Notes under the pieces: model-generated
What the model was told of the DNA's origin: nothing
Database searches by the model: none
The model's input: the letters and a program-made list of their open reading frames with translations, nothing else
DNA from: Rhipicephalus microplus
Taxonomy: Eukaryota > Arthropoda > Arachnida > Ixodida > Ixodidae
DNA: 64,000 nt
Reading direction: 5' to 3'
NCBI RefSeq assembly: GCF_043290135.1
Contig: NC_134702.1
Location: 92,355,819 to 92,419,818 of the forward strand
Made by a program: the position numbers and the translations under genes
Shown: positions 1 through 13,505 of the stretch, in pieces
How the letters are laid out: each line of letters begins with the position of its first letter
Numbering within the stretch: the first letter of the stretch is position 1

Positions 1-813
1 CGGTATTTACTCAAAAATAGGTCGGGGATGAATATAGGTCGACCCTTACTTATAGTGTTTTACGAGAGAAAAAAAAAATTGAATATAGGTCAACCAATGT
101 TTTTTGTTTTTTTAAGTTTAGAAAAAAAATTGAAACGTAGCTCACCTTTATTTACTTAACTCAGCGCCCTAATCGCTGCCGGCGCCGTCATATTGTCAGA
201 TGTGTGAGATGATGTCATGGGATTCTTCGCAAGCATCCGCGACTTCCCAAACGAAGTCGTGTTTGCTGCCATCGCTGCCGATTGCTGGGCCCCGAAAGGC
301 ACGACGCCGACATTTGCCGGCAAACAGACGGTACCGCTGCTTTTGTCAACCCCTAATCAACATTTACACAGAACTCACGCTGCACAGCACAATTGCTCGA
401 GTCCTCGGTAAAAAGTATCACTTGGCACTTGAAGTCACCTGTGTAGCTCTGCCGACATGACATTGTCACAATCGCGCACAACCAAAGAGTGGTGGTGGTT
501 AGAAGAAAAGGGTGCCTAATTTCTGCAGTCTGTAGGGAGCACGGCGCAGCACCTAAAGCAAATGCGAACCATCACTGCCATCACCCCGTCACGCCGATTG
601 TACAGTGAACAAAGCGCGAGGAAGTGATGTGAGCTCTCAGGCCAGTGCCAGTGCGGCTGCGCACCGCAAGGCAGTACCGGAAGCACGGCTAGCGGGCTAA
701 GGACTTCACGGCCAATACCTAGGGAAATCGTGGGTTTCATCCCAAACACGATAAAGCGGCTACATTTGGCGGTGGTGGTACACGGCTATTGCATAAATAA
801 ATTTTTTCTCCAT
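1..813. other. Gene-free repeat-like flank
   Basis: No convincing coding exon. The first 110 bases hold two similar short phrases built around 'gaatataggtc' (about 30-48 and 81-95), which looks like an old repeat remnant. The short open frames here lack domain signatures and splice context. Confidence 0.4.
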
Positions 814-815
814 TA

Positions 816-968
816 CAGTAGGCTCCTATTAAATGAAACTCTATTAAATAAAATTGCTGCTTAAGTGGAACAACTGCCCCTGATATGTTTGGTTTTGTAC
901 TTGAATATTATATCCCTATTTACACATTACCCTGGTTCCTTGAGGTTTTGTTTAAAAGAAGTCTACTG
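816..968. mobile_element. Tigger/pogo-like MITE, 153 bp
   Basis: The element starts CAGTAGGCTCCTATTAAA and ends with the inverted counterpart (..AAGAAGTCTACTG). It is flanked on both sides by the dinucleotide TA (814-815 and 969-970), as expected from Tc1/mariner-superfamily insertion. The 'CAGTAGACTC...TTAAA' terminus is the type seen in pogo/Tigger elements. It has no coding capacity. A related terminus lies at 51.1-51.28 kb. Confidence 0.65.
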
Positions 969-970
969 TA

Positions 971-3605
971 CTTTGGTAGTCGAAAAGGAGGAGGGGGGGT
1001 GGTCTTTATTTCAGATTTTATGGTATATAACATGCGTATGAAGCAGGAACCGCTTGAAGAACAGCAGGCGCGGCAGTTGAACGTCATAAGCTCGGCACTT
1101 TTAATTGGTTTGATTGTGAATACATGTTGAGATACCTTGGTCACGAATATAAGCCAATAGCTGGTTATGAACAAAATTTTCGGGGAAAAAAAAAGCTCGA
1201 CTTATATTTAAATAAATATCGTATTGCAAAACTATTTTTCTTTTACTTCGATATAACTGATATTTCATTATATCAATGTTTGTTATCGTCAGGTTTGAAT
1301 GTATTTCAGAAATGCTTTGTCATGTCAAGACAGAGTAAATCAACTCATATGACCAATTCCTGAAGCAGCAAAAATGGAAAGTCTACACATAAGAGTGTGC
1401 ACGTTACTTATTATTCTAAAAAAATTACAATTCTTATTCCATTATTCTAAAAAAAATTACAAAAAGTTTTTTTTTTTTTCAAATGTGTTATAGTGTTCGC
1501 ATAGCATCCCAGCTTCCACATAAATTTAAATGTATGCACATACGTTCACTTGTTTTTGATAAAGCATTTGCAAAGCTATCACTTGTGCGTGTCAACCTGC
1601 TTGACCCAATCTGTTATTGCACTTAAATGTTCCCAAATGGTTGTTGGTGGCTTGCATCAATTTAAGTTTATAATTTTTCTTACACTGCAAGGGTCAACGA
1701 ATGCAGTTCATGCTTCAATCAAGGATACCCGAGATCGTCCAAAGGTAAGTTGTGGAATCACTTGAATGTTGGTTAAGCAGCTTACTGAAGTTATTGTGTT
1801 TGACAAATGACAAAAAAAAAAAGTTGATGTGCTCAACGAGTGTCAGAATGAAAAGCCACTTACAGAGAGTATAAAATACACGCAGACGTTTATCGATCTC
1901 AGCTCGCAGGATATTGTACACCTTAGTGTTGGTTATTATTTTTCTCGAAAAAAAATAAATAATACAGAGTTTCAAGTGTTATACTACCACCTTTTAGTTT
2001 GTATTCACGGCAAGAGCAAAGCTGCTCAAGGAGCAAACCTTAAAACATAACCTGTCAAAAAACTCTTAAGAGTTCCAGGATAAACATTAGCTAAGGAAAT
2101 TGAAATTGAATAACAAAAGAATAGTTGATTTGAATGACAACCCTTGCAGAAAATTGATAGTTAGTGACCTGTCCTGATGTGTCCAATTCAGAATACAAAT
2201 GAAGAGCTTATCCTCAAATGAGCAGATGTCCTCAAAAAACGAATTTTGGAAGCAAGTTTGGGCTGATACTCTTAAGAGGTTATGCTGTCCACTCATCTAC
2301 AAGTCGGGGCTGCAAGTATCGTGAGAAGAGCGTAGCACCGTCGCGTTCTGCAGGAAAGACCAGTAACAGTAGTCAAACCTCATTTGTGTTCAAACTTCGT
2401 TTTTTTTTTTGTCGGTATAAATTGGACATCAAATAGCATTGGGATTCGGTTTTAATACTCCGTCACGACTCTGTTTCTGACTGGCCTGTACCATTTTCTC
2501 GCTCAAAGCACGGTTTTTTTTGCAACAGCAATAAAAGCACCAATCTCTCACCTTAGCGCAACTTTTTTTTATGTGCTGTAGCTGTTAAATAAAACTGGCA
2601 AAAAAAAGCTTGTAAATGAAGCATAACTGAAAGACACAATGGTCAATCATCATCAGACACAGGGATATGCAACTAGTTTGCCCATAGGGTGAAAGGGTGC
2701 TTGCCGTGCTTTAAAAGTTTTGCTTGATTTCATTTTCTCTGTTTCGGTCTCTGCATGTTTCATAACACACTGGCCTTTTTGGCACCTGCGATGTGTGTGA
2801 GCTGTTTAACTATTTTGACTGCAATTTGCACGCAGGCATAAACACAGAACCTCACACACTGCTGCCAACGTGTTTCCCGTGGTTGACGTGATGCAGAGTT
2901 CACACGACCAGCTGTTTGCACGCATGTTCTATTCCTGACGGCAGGTTGTCAATGTGTCAACGAGAATCAATTAAAGTCACGGAGTGGACTTTACGATGCT
3001 CTTTATTTAATGCACTCACATCATTCATTCGCAGAAAAACAAAAACCCGCATTCAAAGCCAGCTTTGATGATGCCAGGTGACACACATCAATCTCTTTCC
3101 CATATAAATTACTATTGTGCTTAGGCAAGCCTTGATAACTGAAGATATGTAGGCAGAAACTACAACTTCATCGGCATTTCTATTCCTCTAGCTATGTAAT
3201 GTGCATCTGTTCCTTAAATTGTGTTAACCACACAATTATTTTTGTACATATCAGTGAACCAGGATATATGCAATCATTTGTCTTTATGAAGCATGTAGAA
3301 CATCTATAGCATCTTATTTTAAATCCCACACATAAGTACAGCTCTATATAAGGAACATACCAAGGAAGTTTCACCACAACATTCATTATATAGAGTGTTG
3401 CACCGCTCCAGAAGGGTTTCTTCCTATGGTATTGCAATCATTTTTAACATTGTTGAAAATAGTTATGCTAAAAAAGATGGCAATACTTCAGTAGATACTG
3501 TCATGTAATGCATTGACTATAAAGGAAATTGCATGCAGTAGACGAAAAATGAGCATTGCGCCTTAAGAAACAGCCTCTGCATCAAGGGTCTTATTTGCAC
3601 TTCAT
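971..3605. other. Gene-free AT-rich DNA
   Basis: AT-rich sequence with poly-A and poly-T runs. I see no exon, RNA gene or intact mobile element. Open frames are short and low-complexity. Confidence 0.4.
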
Positions 3606-3955
3606 AATAAATTATTTGCTTCGGTATGCTTCACTGCAATACAGTAGTGTAATGTGGAATAATATGCAAAATTGCAACTGTCGTGCAGTGACGCATACTA
3701 CATGTAGTTTATATTTTTCTCATTAAATTGCCAATAAACAGAACTATTTTGTGATCCTCTTTAGATTATCATTTGTACCTCAGAATGAAATATTTGCTTT
3801 AATGCTCTATACAGCGGTGTAATACGGTAAAGCATGCAAAGACTGGTAAAAACCGTTGTACACTGCAACATTTTACATGCAGCTTATATCTCTTGCATTG
3901 AATTGCGCACATACAAAACTATTTTGTGACCTCCTACAGGTTCTACATATCTGGA
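3606..3955. repeat. Diverged tandem duplication, about 178-bp period
   Basis: Two head-to-tail copies start at 3606 (aataaattatttgct) and 3784 (aatgaaatatttgct). Both continue through matching blocks: 'acag..gtgtaat', 'atgcaaa', 'acatg.agttatat', and 'aactattttgtgaycctc'. Scattered substitutions and small indels show the duplication is old. Confidence 0.6.
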
Positions 3956-6900
3956 TTCAACTGTATTGGATGCACATATCTGTGTTCAGCTGCATTAGAT
4001 CTCCGTGCGTACATACAACTTTGGAAAAAGAAAACAATGCAACACGAAGCAATCGCATATTTGGTCCACAGACAACAGTGTATCTTGAAGGCATGTGCAC
4101 AATCGTTAAACACTGAATACTGCTAGATGAGACTTTTGTAAGTTGTTTCTCTTTTTACAGCAGCTAAGAACAACACGAGTTTCTGCCCACATTTCTTGAG
4201 AGATTCTCCAGGCTCCCATTAACACCAGTAAAACAAAACAAAAACACTGCTATATGCCTGGTCCTGCAAGCCAATGCCATCAAGCAAGTTACATGCAACA
4301 GGGTATTCCGTCGACCACACTAAGCCTTGTCAAAGGGAGAGAAAAAAAGGCTAATAACAAGAAAGGATGCCCTCACTACTGCTGCAGTGGAAGAGCACAT
4401 ATATACCAGCAAATGTTTGAAACAGAAGTGGCACATTAGAAACAATCTAGAATTGGCTATGCCTTCTTGGCCAAAATAAAAGAAAACTACTACAACAAGC
4501 GCAGTCTCTAAAAATGGCAAGGTTTCTATGAACAAAGCATGATGAAAAAAAATATAATAAAAAGGTAAACCATAAGAGTACAATGAACATCAGCAATATG
4601 CCCATCTGACTTATTAAAATAAGGCGTAGCTTCATGCATGTTTAGCTCATTGTGCACAATGCAGCTATGAACAGTCATGCACATCATATCGGCACATACT
4701 GTATAAAACAGAATAAAAAAAAAGATCACAAAAATATATGCTGGCTTTTTTTTTGCAAACTAGACAATGCATTTCGTGAGTGTTTTGTGTGCGCTACAAA
4801 CTGGCTTGAAAAAAACCAGCACACATGCTGTACGTGGATAAATGTGCACCTTAGCTCTTTTATTTTCTGCATCTAAAAAGTTATGAAGTCTAAAAAGTGG
4901 CACCACATCAACTAAACACTACCAGTTTGTAGCAAAAAAGAAAATGTGCGATTGATGCCAAGTCTTGTGTGCTGTTAGGAGTGAGCCAGAAGTGAACCGT
5001 TTCTTTGATCAGCCTTTAAAGTGCTGATCACCTAATGCACTTGGCACTGCCCGACGCTGGCTCGCCTATTTTGCTTGGTACAGTGAGGAACGTTTCAATT
5101 CCAGTTAAACAAAGCCTGATAACTCCTCGGTATAGAACTTGTTCTCAACAATGTCGCACTGAAACAGACACGAGACTGTGTGGGAATGCTATGTTACATA
5201 TAATTTCTGTTTAAAGATGTGCAAAAGGCAGGCATTAAATAAAGCTACGCGTTAGTGCACGTTAAGGCCGCTGGAGTGCCCCGTTACTGGCACGGGGGCA
5301 AGAGAAAGTGAAATTGTCACACCAAAGTTGAACAGGGCTGATGCTACTGTGGTCAGATATGTGCAAACATGCCCATTTTGTAACATGTGCTCGTTACAAT
5401 GAGTAAACTTCAGTTGATTATCTATAATATGCCGGTAAATTACACAATCTATAGAGGTAACAATATTCCATTTGTAGTATCTAATAGAGCTCAAAGAGAC
5501 ATTAAGGACATAAAGTGACCCGGGAGTAATTATTGGCATAGCTAGGGATACCCCCGCAAGGGCCCTTTCATAGCAAGTAATATCAACTCCATATCATGAT
5601 AGCGTAGCAGTTTCACTCGAGTTACTTTGTCGTTTGCTGAAGCGAATTCGTCCATTGGATTCAAACAAGTAATGTAATGCCCTAAAATGGTTCAATGTCT
5701 GCCTTTTGTGCACACTTAAACTATTTTCTCAATATTGAGCACTTCGAGAGACACAGGTGAGTATATAAAAAATTGCAGTGAAAAAATGTTCTGGTTTCTT
5801 ACGAGCATTAGAAATAGCAGGAACAAGCAACTGTTATGAGTAGGAAGCTATGCTAGTGCCATGTAATATTCATGTAATCATTCCAGCAAAAGCCACACTT
5901 CTTAACAAAGGTGCAAAACACAGCATACAATTTGAACATGCAGATATAGATGACCAGCACTTGCACACATAAGGATGCAGACAAACATGATGCATGGTGC
6001 CACACTGAATTGAGATGAGTATTTTGTAAAGAAATAAAAAAACAGTGCATCATTCAAGTTAAGGAAAATTGAAAACATCTTTGGTCAACATTCTGCAGCA
6101 GTGTGTCAGGCAAGTTTCTTCCAAGAATGCAAATAAGTAAAAAGGGTAAAAAGTTGTGCCTGTGATATGCAAGCAGTTAATCATGTGTACGTTTGAGAAC
6201 AAACCTTAATTTGTAAGAGGGCGTTGGGACCAAGAAAGACATTCTATACAAAGTGGGTTAAAACCTGCAGAGGCAAAACCAGTGTCCCTGCTAAGCTGAA
6301 GGTACACACCTCGACGAACTGTCATTGTAGCAAAGTAACGACTCCGAAATCATCGCTGTACTGTATATAGAAAAACAGAGAACATAGCCTTGTGTTGAAA
6401 ACACCGCAAAATTCTAAGAACCCCTTTAGAATCTCCAAAAAATCCAACTAGAGATGGTGCACTTATTAACATTATGGCATTTATAAGTGAACCAATAGCA
6501 TGCGTGAATTTTGGTGCACACGAGCTGCTCAGTACAGATGCTTCCTGAATTAAAGATTTTTAGTCGAAGTCACCCTTAATGTGAGGTACAAACTGATAGC
6601 TATTATTTTCAGTACACTGAGCTTGTCTCTTTTGACGGTGGGAGGGGCCGGTCCATTGTTTTTAAAATATTGTACAAGCCACTGACCATCTCTCCACACT
6701 CTCGAATAATGCTGCATTGTTTCCTCACACAGGCTGTATCTGGTCAGGTTTTTAAAAAATATAATGCTCGCTAAGAAAAGGCAGTAAAGCACAACACAAG
6801 GCCCGATGGTGTGCACACACATTCACGTTGGAGTTGTGCAGAGAAAACACAGATCCGGTGTGCGAAAACGAGGAAGGTGCAAGGTACAAGAGATTCCTGA

Positions 6901-9067
6901 GATGGGTACTTGTGATATAATGTTTTCGGGTGCACGCTGCCAAAAAATGCGAATGATATAAAAACAGCTCATCTTTGAACCGCTAGACACGAACGGTTGA
7001 ACTGGGAGGTGCAACGACAAGACAATTCCAGGTGTTCTTCACAAACGAACAACTGGAAGCCTGTCATGACTCTTTTCTACGTTCTAAGCTTGCACAATCT
7101 GTCACTTGGCGGTATAAATGGACAGTCCCTCAAGATGGAGATTTGCTCACAGACACCAAATTTTTGGTTCACTCTTTACTAACTTTGTGGTTGTGCATAG
7201 TTAACATAATAACTACGGCACGAATATATTTTTGACGTGTCCCTGCTGCTGCCACAGTCGGATTATAATTTTTACAAATTGCCAAGCATCTGCACTGACG
7301 AAAATTTCCTAAGTGATTTAACTGGAATGAATGACTAGATGGGATAAGCAAGAAGCAAGGCAGAAAAACTGCCTATGGGCGGCAATAGAACAAGCTCAAA
7401 GCAACATGCATGCTCGCAAAAGGTCATGGCGATGCTGTTTCATCGTTGAAAAAACAAGAAGTTGGTCAAACTTGGCTAAAAACTTTAAAAGTGGACCAAA
7501 GCTGCCGCCTATGGGGGAGCTTAAATGTGCCCATTTGGGATGAGGCACTGAATACATGGTCATTAGATGTGTTGTAGAAGCGTTATTATAGACGTGTTAG
7601 TCCAATCGCTCTCACTCTTAATACAAAATGCTTTATAAGAAGCTACATGTTCTTTTACAACCTTCGGTAGTGACAGGTAGTGTTCGAAGTGCAGTGATGC
7701 ATGGGAATAGCTGAATTGTTTTTTGTGCAAGAGAGCTTAAGAATGCACAAATGAAAAGAAATTTAAAAGGTAACTCTAGAGACTTAAAAAAAAGAAGCAT
7801 AAGCCTTGACCAATAGTTCACAATGTTTAAGTGCTACTACATAAAATTGCAAGATGCTTGTAATTTATGCTGAATAAATGGGCAATAGTTGTTGGCTTCC
7901 CACTGTCATGCCTAGTGCAACAAAAATAATCTCGTTTGAAGACTTCAGCAATATGTTATCACCAAGAGATAAGAATGACAACAGATTTTGTAATCTGGGA
8001 AGCCAGTCATTCACGTACAAGTAAATATTAAATGAGAACAACACTATACAAGAAAGCTGGAAGGGCTACTTTCCACCTATACAGAGAACATGAAAAAAAA
8101 GACTACAATGTGAAATTTTTCATTACGGAAGTAAACTGAACAGCTGAATCACACTGTATAGCATTGGTGAAGGTTGTAGTCAACTGATGCACGACAACAT
8201 CCATAGGCCGAAATCCGACATGGTCTTCAAGGTTTGTCAACAGCCACGATTGTCAGGAGCACAACTCTAATGCTACATTCCATCAAATTCAAGAATGTGA
8301 GGTAAACAAGTTGTATACACGGCTAAGAACCAAGCTAGGCAATGTCATGGCTTACAAAAAAGTTAAAAAAGAGACGGGCTCTCGGCTTAGGTGAGCAGTA
8401 CATTCAATCAAGCTTCTAGATGGTAAACCAGCAGCTTTCTATGTTCGAAAAATTTTTCATGCACAAAAGTAGTTCATACGATGCATAACGCATCAACACA
8501 GAAGTGAAACACTCTTCGTAATCAAATAGGCACAAAAAGTACCATTGCTAAGAAAGTTTGGAAATTATTTCCAGGAAATTTATTACATAGAGATATAAAG
8601 TCAAATGACAGTGGGTATAGAGAAACTATTCTGATTTTAAAAACTCTCACTTTTGAAAAATTTATAAGTGTGCAAGGATGTGAAAAAACGAAACATCAAG
8701 TTTACACTGTTAATCCTGCAAGAAAAACCACCATCAAAATCATATATAGATTACATTTGCTGTAAAATCTCACATGCACGTGTGAGAATTATATAAACAA
8801 AAGCAACCCTTTAACATAAACTGCTAATGAATTTATGAATTTTGTCTTTTGCTCTGCCATGTGTTATGTGTGCAACTGTAACTTCTGCCTCAGTACTGAA
8901 ATTAATAGTCGCTAAAGAAAAATTTTGTTGTAACTTGTACACCAGATACCCAATAAAATTTGAGCTTTCTTCATTAAGCAATGTTGCGTTGTAAACATTA
9001 CTGCGATTGGTTTTAAAGTTGCCTGGAGAAAGTACTTAGCATGTTTCATTTCATTGGTAAGCAAAAC
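3956..9067. other. Gene-free stretch
   Basis: Five kilobases of AT-rich sequence without a recognisable exon, RNA gene, or element with both ends. Small open frames have no family signature. Confidence 0.4.
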
Positions 9068-9071
9068 TTAA

Positions 9072-9882
9072 AGGGGTGGTGCCACCAAATTTCTAGGCTA
9101 AAACAAGCCTCTTGTGGGTTTCCTCTGTATGCTAGGACACTCCACACGAATGGTCAGACACAGCAAACATTTAGAATATATCCAGCTCCAAAGTGTATCT
9201 AAATGCTCATTCTCCCAACCAAAGCCCATCGCAAGCGCATCCAGAACTGTTGTAGCTCAGTAGGGAGGGCAACGAAAGCTGTAGTGACGTCACACCAGAT
9301 TTGTAGTGAGCATAGGCATGCACAGGTTTTCCCTTCGGGGGTACAAAGGTTTGTCGCTGAGCACCCCAATGTATGGGGCAGCCTTTTAGCCCCCCCCCCT
9401 TCCCCCAAGTCGCAGCGTCTTCTACCTATTATGTGAATGAGTGCCGCTGTGTTTGCACCTCCTCCTTGTAGGTGGCTACGGAAGTTGCCACCCTCTTACA
9501 ACCCTCCCTTGTACACACCTATTGTAGTGAGGTGAGTCACCTCCCGAGACCTCCGCCACGTAGGCACGTACATATGGGCATCACGGCTTCTGCATTTTTG
9601 TTTTGCAGCTGCCTGTGTGGCAAGTGTGTGTGAGAGCAAATGATAATCAGCACGACATGCGTCACAACATTGTGTGGTCACCTGACCAAGCCACCTACAC
9701 TGCCACGTCACAGCCCTATTCGGCACCGAGAAACTGAAACCGAAAATGGATTACATAAAAAAAAGTGATCATTTATTTAGCGAGAATAAATTAATCTTGG
9801 CGTGCGTATCATGCTTCCTGGAGCTATAAGAAACGCTTGCAGCAAAGAACGCGCTAGTCACACACGTGGTGGCACCATCCTC
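9072..9882. mobile_element. TTAA-flanked MITE, family C, about 811 bp
   Basis: The left end reads AGGGGTGGTGCCACCA and the right end is its imperfect inverse (TGGTGGCACCATCCTC). Both sides abut TTAA (9068-9071 and 9883-9886). The interior is more GC-rich than its surroundings and has no transposase. TTAA target duplication suggests mobilisation by a piggyBac-type transposase. Confidence 0.6.
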
Positions 9883-12113
9883 TTAAGCTCCTTTTTAAAA
9901 TAAAAATAAAAAAGTTGTAAAAATCTCATTTACAGGACTTCATGTTTAATTACAGTAGTTACTTGTTGAAATTATAATTGCAAGCTCTTTCTAAATGAAG
10001 CCCACAAATTATGGCAAAAAAAAAAAATAAATGCGCTCATTCTACTTCAGTTCCCTCGTCTCGTCTATTATGTGCATGTTGCACGGCTGTCCTTTTTTTT
10101 TTTGTACAATGCAGTTTCCTTTTTCCTGTCCTTCAGACATGTGCTTATGACAGGCGCAAACTGTCTTGCGCAAAAACAAGTGGCAAACAATGTGCTTCGG
10201 AAAAACACCAGCAAGAAAACACCTGTGCGCATCTTCATCTGCGTCATGAGCGCATGCACTACGAACAGCTGTTGCCGCCTCGCAGGCAAACGCTATTACG
10301 TGACAGCAAAGAGAGTTAGGTGCACAGCTTCAACTAAGTTCCAAGAAACGACTAGCTACCCCGTGACAACACTATGCGTGCTCCGTGGCCCTCAAATAAA
10401 TAAATAAAAAATAAAGAGCACGAAATCGCGACTATGTCAGCACGATACAATAGAGGCGAAGGCTTCTGGCATGTCTATGAGAGCTACGGGTACTGTAAAA
10501 TGCTTCTCGTATTCAAAAGCGGCAAAATAAAGCAATAATTACGCATTTCTGTTAGTTCTACAAAAGAAAAAGCAACCTTGACAATTGTGCAAATGCTAAG
10601 GAAAGTTATGAGTTTCGAGAGTGCTCGTTAATCTTTGTAAAGGCCTCTTCAATTTGTGCGTTGAAGAGATGACATGCGACTCCTACTTTGGTGTTTCTCA
10701 ACCTTGTTTATCTGAATTTAATTTTTAAGCGTAATTGGATGGTATTATATTCAAAGAACTCTACACATAAAATGTGATTGACCAATCAATACGTTCAACT
10801 TCTCTGCCTCAGTACTCAACTGTGGTCATGACAGTAAGAACAACACAGGTTTTACATCTAACTGTTTACATGCAAACTTGCCAAGTGTGGCCTCTGCAGC
10901 AGCAATACAAAGAAGAGAACAAATTTGGAGAAAGTTCTCAACATTAATTAAAACAAAGGTACCAAACAAAAGATGCAGGGCTTCGAAAGGATATTTCATT
11001 AATGTGTTTCCCTGCATTCAAGCACAGCAGCTAGAGGACACCACCAACTGTCTGTAGCTAAAACTAGGCAGTAGTCTCTTACAGAGATGGCAACAAGAGT
11101 GACTGTGCCGCGTTTGTAAACGAGCTTTCGTGCGATAAAAGAACAACATGTGCATTCTTTGTCAAATGCCTACAGGTTGCATAGCCCACAAGTGCCATGG
11201 TGACTAAGGGCTGCTAGTTCCTGTTAGATAGCATGATGAGTTCTCAAATCCATGGCAAATGAAAATAACAATCATTCCCATCATCCAGAGCTGCGGAGTG
11301 TAAGGATTCCCAAAACAGCCACACCACACAACCAAACTACACTTACAGTGAATGCTGATGTACAATTGACAAGAGCTCATACTATATAGTACTTCACAAT
11401 GAATGCACTGCAATATGGGTTAAAACGTAGCAGTATGGCTTCAACGGCAAGAAAAAAAAAGGGAGAGGAAAGGCGTTACGGCTGCAGATAAATGTGGCTA
11501 CCTGTGAAAACTGGGTTGCAGTACAAGAAAACTTGAAGGGCACACTGCGTGACAAGCTTCCTCGCAGATTTAACTGGGCTCCGTAAGGTCTTGTTCCCAA
11601 TCACCTAGAAAGTACTCTTCTACGAGTGTGCAAACTTTTAAAACTCATAAAAAATTGTAATTGCAGTTTGCTTGCGATTAGCACTGCTATAAAGAGCACT
11701 TGATGCCCAGGAAGTTGGCCCGCTTGATCAGTGGCATATTGCTACTATATCAGCTCCACACAGGCGCTGTTACTCGACACCGCTATAACTAAGTGCATAT
11801 GTTCTGCCCATTTTTGCGTTACGCGGCCCCTTTAATAAAAATTTATATCGAATAAATTGTGACGTGAAGGCACCCAATGCATTTGTGACTGCACACTGCA
11901 CAATAGGTTCACTTTCTGCCAGTGCATTCTTATGGCAAAACAGAGCAAAAGTAATGGCTAAGAAAGTGTTTGAACCTGTCTACTCTGCTACACAGAGCTT
12001 TGGACAGACGGCCACAGATGCATGTGCCGCTGCGGTGACTAGCATGTGATGCCTAGAAATACTAGATAACGCAGATTTGTAAAACAGGGCAACGGCAGAA
12101 CAATGAACCCGCA
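9883..12113. other. 3' flank of the TRIM-NHL gene
   Basis: No coding exon is evident. Part of the end near 12113 is probably 3' untranslated sequence of the minus-strand TRIM-NHL gene. A minus-strand ATTAAA (plus-strand tttaat near 11829-11834) is a possible polyadenylation signal about 280 bases past the stop; this is a guess. Confidence 0.35.
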
Positions 12114-13505
12114 TCACTTGTACCGATACTTCTTGATGCAGTCGTTGCCGAGGTCCACCACGACAGCGTGGCCGTCTGGGAGTGTGGTGATTCCGAGAGG
12201 CCGACCCAGCCTACTACTCCGACTCTCTATCGTGTAGGTCAGCTGTCCGCCAACCCGGTCAAATAACAGGACGTTATTCTTGCTGCGATCGGAGCGAGTG
12301 GCCAGCACGATCCCTTGAGCATCGACGCAGATGCCTCCAAATCTTCCTTTTCCTTTGCCCTCGGCAAACATTGTCGATAGCCTGTTGCCTTGCGAGTCCA
12401 GCACGTGTATAGTTGAGTCTGCCACTAGAACGTTGTCGTCTGCACTCACTGCAATGGCACTCGGGTTGAAGTTGGTTGGCAGTGCCAGCACTTTTCCTTC
12501 CACCTTCTTGACAAGGATGCCCTCTTGATTAAAGATGAAGATGCAGCGTTTGCCACTGTCCACAACAAACACATACCCCTGGGAGTCAACTGTGAGGGCT
12601 GTGGGTTCGAGCAAGTCAACATGCGTGAAGGTCCGAACGATAGTCCCTTCAGCGGTGAACTCGGTGACCGTGCGTGTCCTCCAGTTGCACGTTACCAGAG
12701 TGCCTGCCGATGGAGAAATAGCGAGTCCTGTGCCACCCCGTTCCTCGGTGCCAACTCCCGTTAGGTGGCGGACGAACCGGAGCTCCGGCGTGAGCACCTT
12801 GATTCTGCAGTTTCCCGTGTCCAGCACGTACAGCAGGCCCTCGGGCCCATACACCACGGCCACGGGCTGATGGAAGCCATCCGTGCCATCACCGTGCCGA
12901 CCAAACACCGCTTCGGGATCGATGTTGTCGGTGGCAGCGAACTCGAAAGGACTGCCCTGCAAGGGTCGGCCCAGCACCGATACGGCAAGGCGGTACCGCG
13001 CGACGTGGGGCACTTGAAACGCCACTGTATATTCACCGGTGCCGCGGTCTATCACTTGAACATCAAGCTGTTTCTGATCCTCGTTACACGCCACCAGTGC
13101 CACAGTCACAGGATCTCCACCCACCGTCTGAGGCCGACCGTCACAGTCATAGGTACGAAGCAGTGCACGGGCCTTGACGTAAGCCGGACAGTCTTTGACG
13201 CTAATTGTGCACAAGGGTGGGAATGTGCGGCTTGTCTCGAGCTTGCCGAAGACTTTGAGAGCTTGCGCAATGTCATCGAGGGCAGAGTTGTATGCGCAGT
13301 CAAAGTGAAGATAGCAGTTCTCGCGAGGTTCGGCCAAGTGATCTAGAGAGCCCATCTTGACGTCCAAGTCTGCAATCTTCTTCGTAAGGTTTCGGACATC
13401 AAGCTGACTGTCAGGGGTGCAGCACTCCTGCTCAAGTTGAGACCTCTCATTTTGGATTTGATTCAGCTGCTCTTCAAGGGCTTCTTTCTTGCGGTCCCAG
13501 AGTGC
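12114..13505 (-). CDS. TRIM-NHL exon 4: coiled-coil end, filamin repeat, six NHL repeats, stop
   Basis: The acceptor AG is at 13507-13506 and the frame opens with Ala-Leu-Trp-Asp-Arg-Lys. A Glu/Gln/Lys-rich coiled coil is followed by a filamin fold ending in the typical 'GRPLQGSPF'. NHL blades follow, with repeated 'D.QG.V.V.D' patterns such as 'GLLYVLDTGNCRIKV' and 'GYVFVVDSGKRCIFIF'. The TGA stop is at 12116-12114, directly after the last blade (KKYRYK). Confidence 0.9.
   Translation of the reverse strand, partial: ALWDRKKEALEEQLNQIQNERSQLEQECCTPDSQLDVRNLTKKIADLDVKMGSLDHLAEPRENCYLHFDCAYNSALDDIAQALKVFGKLETSRTFPPLCTISVKDCPAYVKARALLRTYDCDGRPQTVGGDPVTVALVACNEDQKQLDVQVIDRGTGEYTVAFQVPHVARYRLAVSVLGRPLQGSPFEFAATDNIDPEAVFGRHGDGTDGFHQPVAVVYGPEGLLYVLDTGNCRIKVLTPELRFVRHLTGVGTEERGGTGLAISPSAGTLVTCNWRTRTVTEFTAEGTIVRTFTHVDLLEPTALTVDSQGYVFVVDSGKRCIFIFNQEGILVKKVEGKVLALPTNFNPSAIAVSADDNVLVADSTIHVLDSQGNRLSTMFAEGKGKGRFGGICVDAQGIVLATRSDRSKNNVLLFDRVGGQLTYTIESRSSRLGRPLGITTLPDGHAVVVDLGNDCIKKYRYK

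Noticed and set aside
12761..13346. Long open frames on both strands over the TRIM-NHL last exon
   Set aside because: They are shadows of the real minus-strand frame, which alone shows filamin and NHL patterns.
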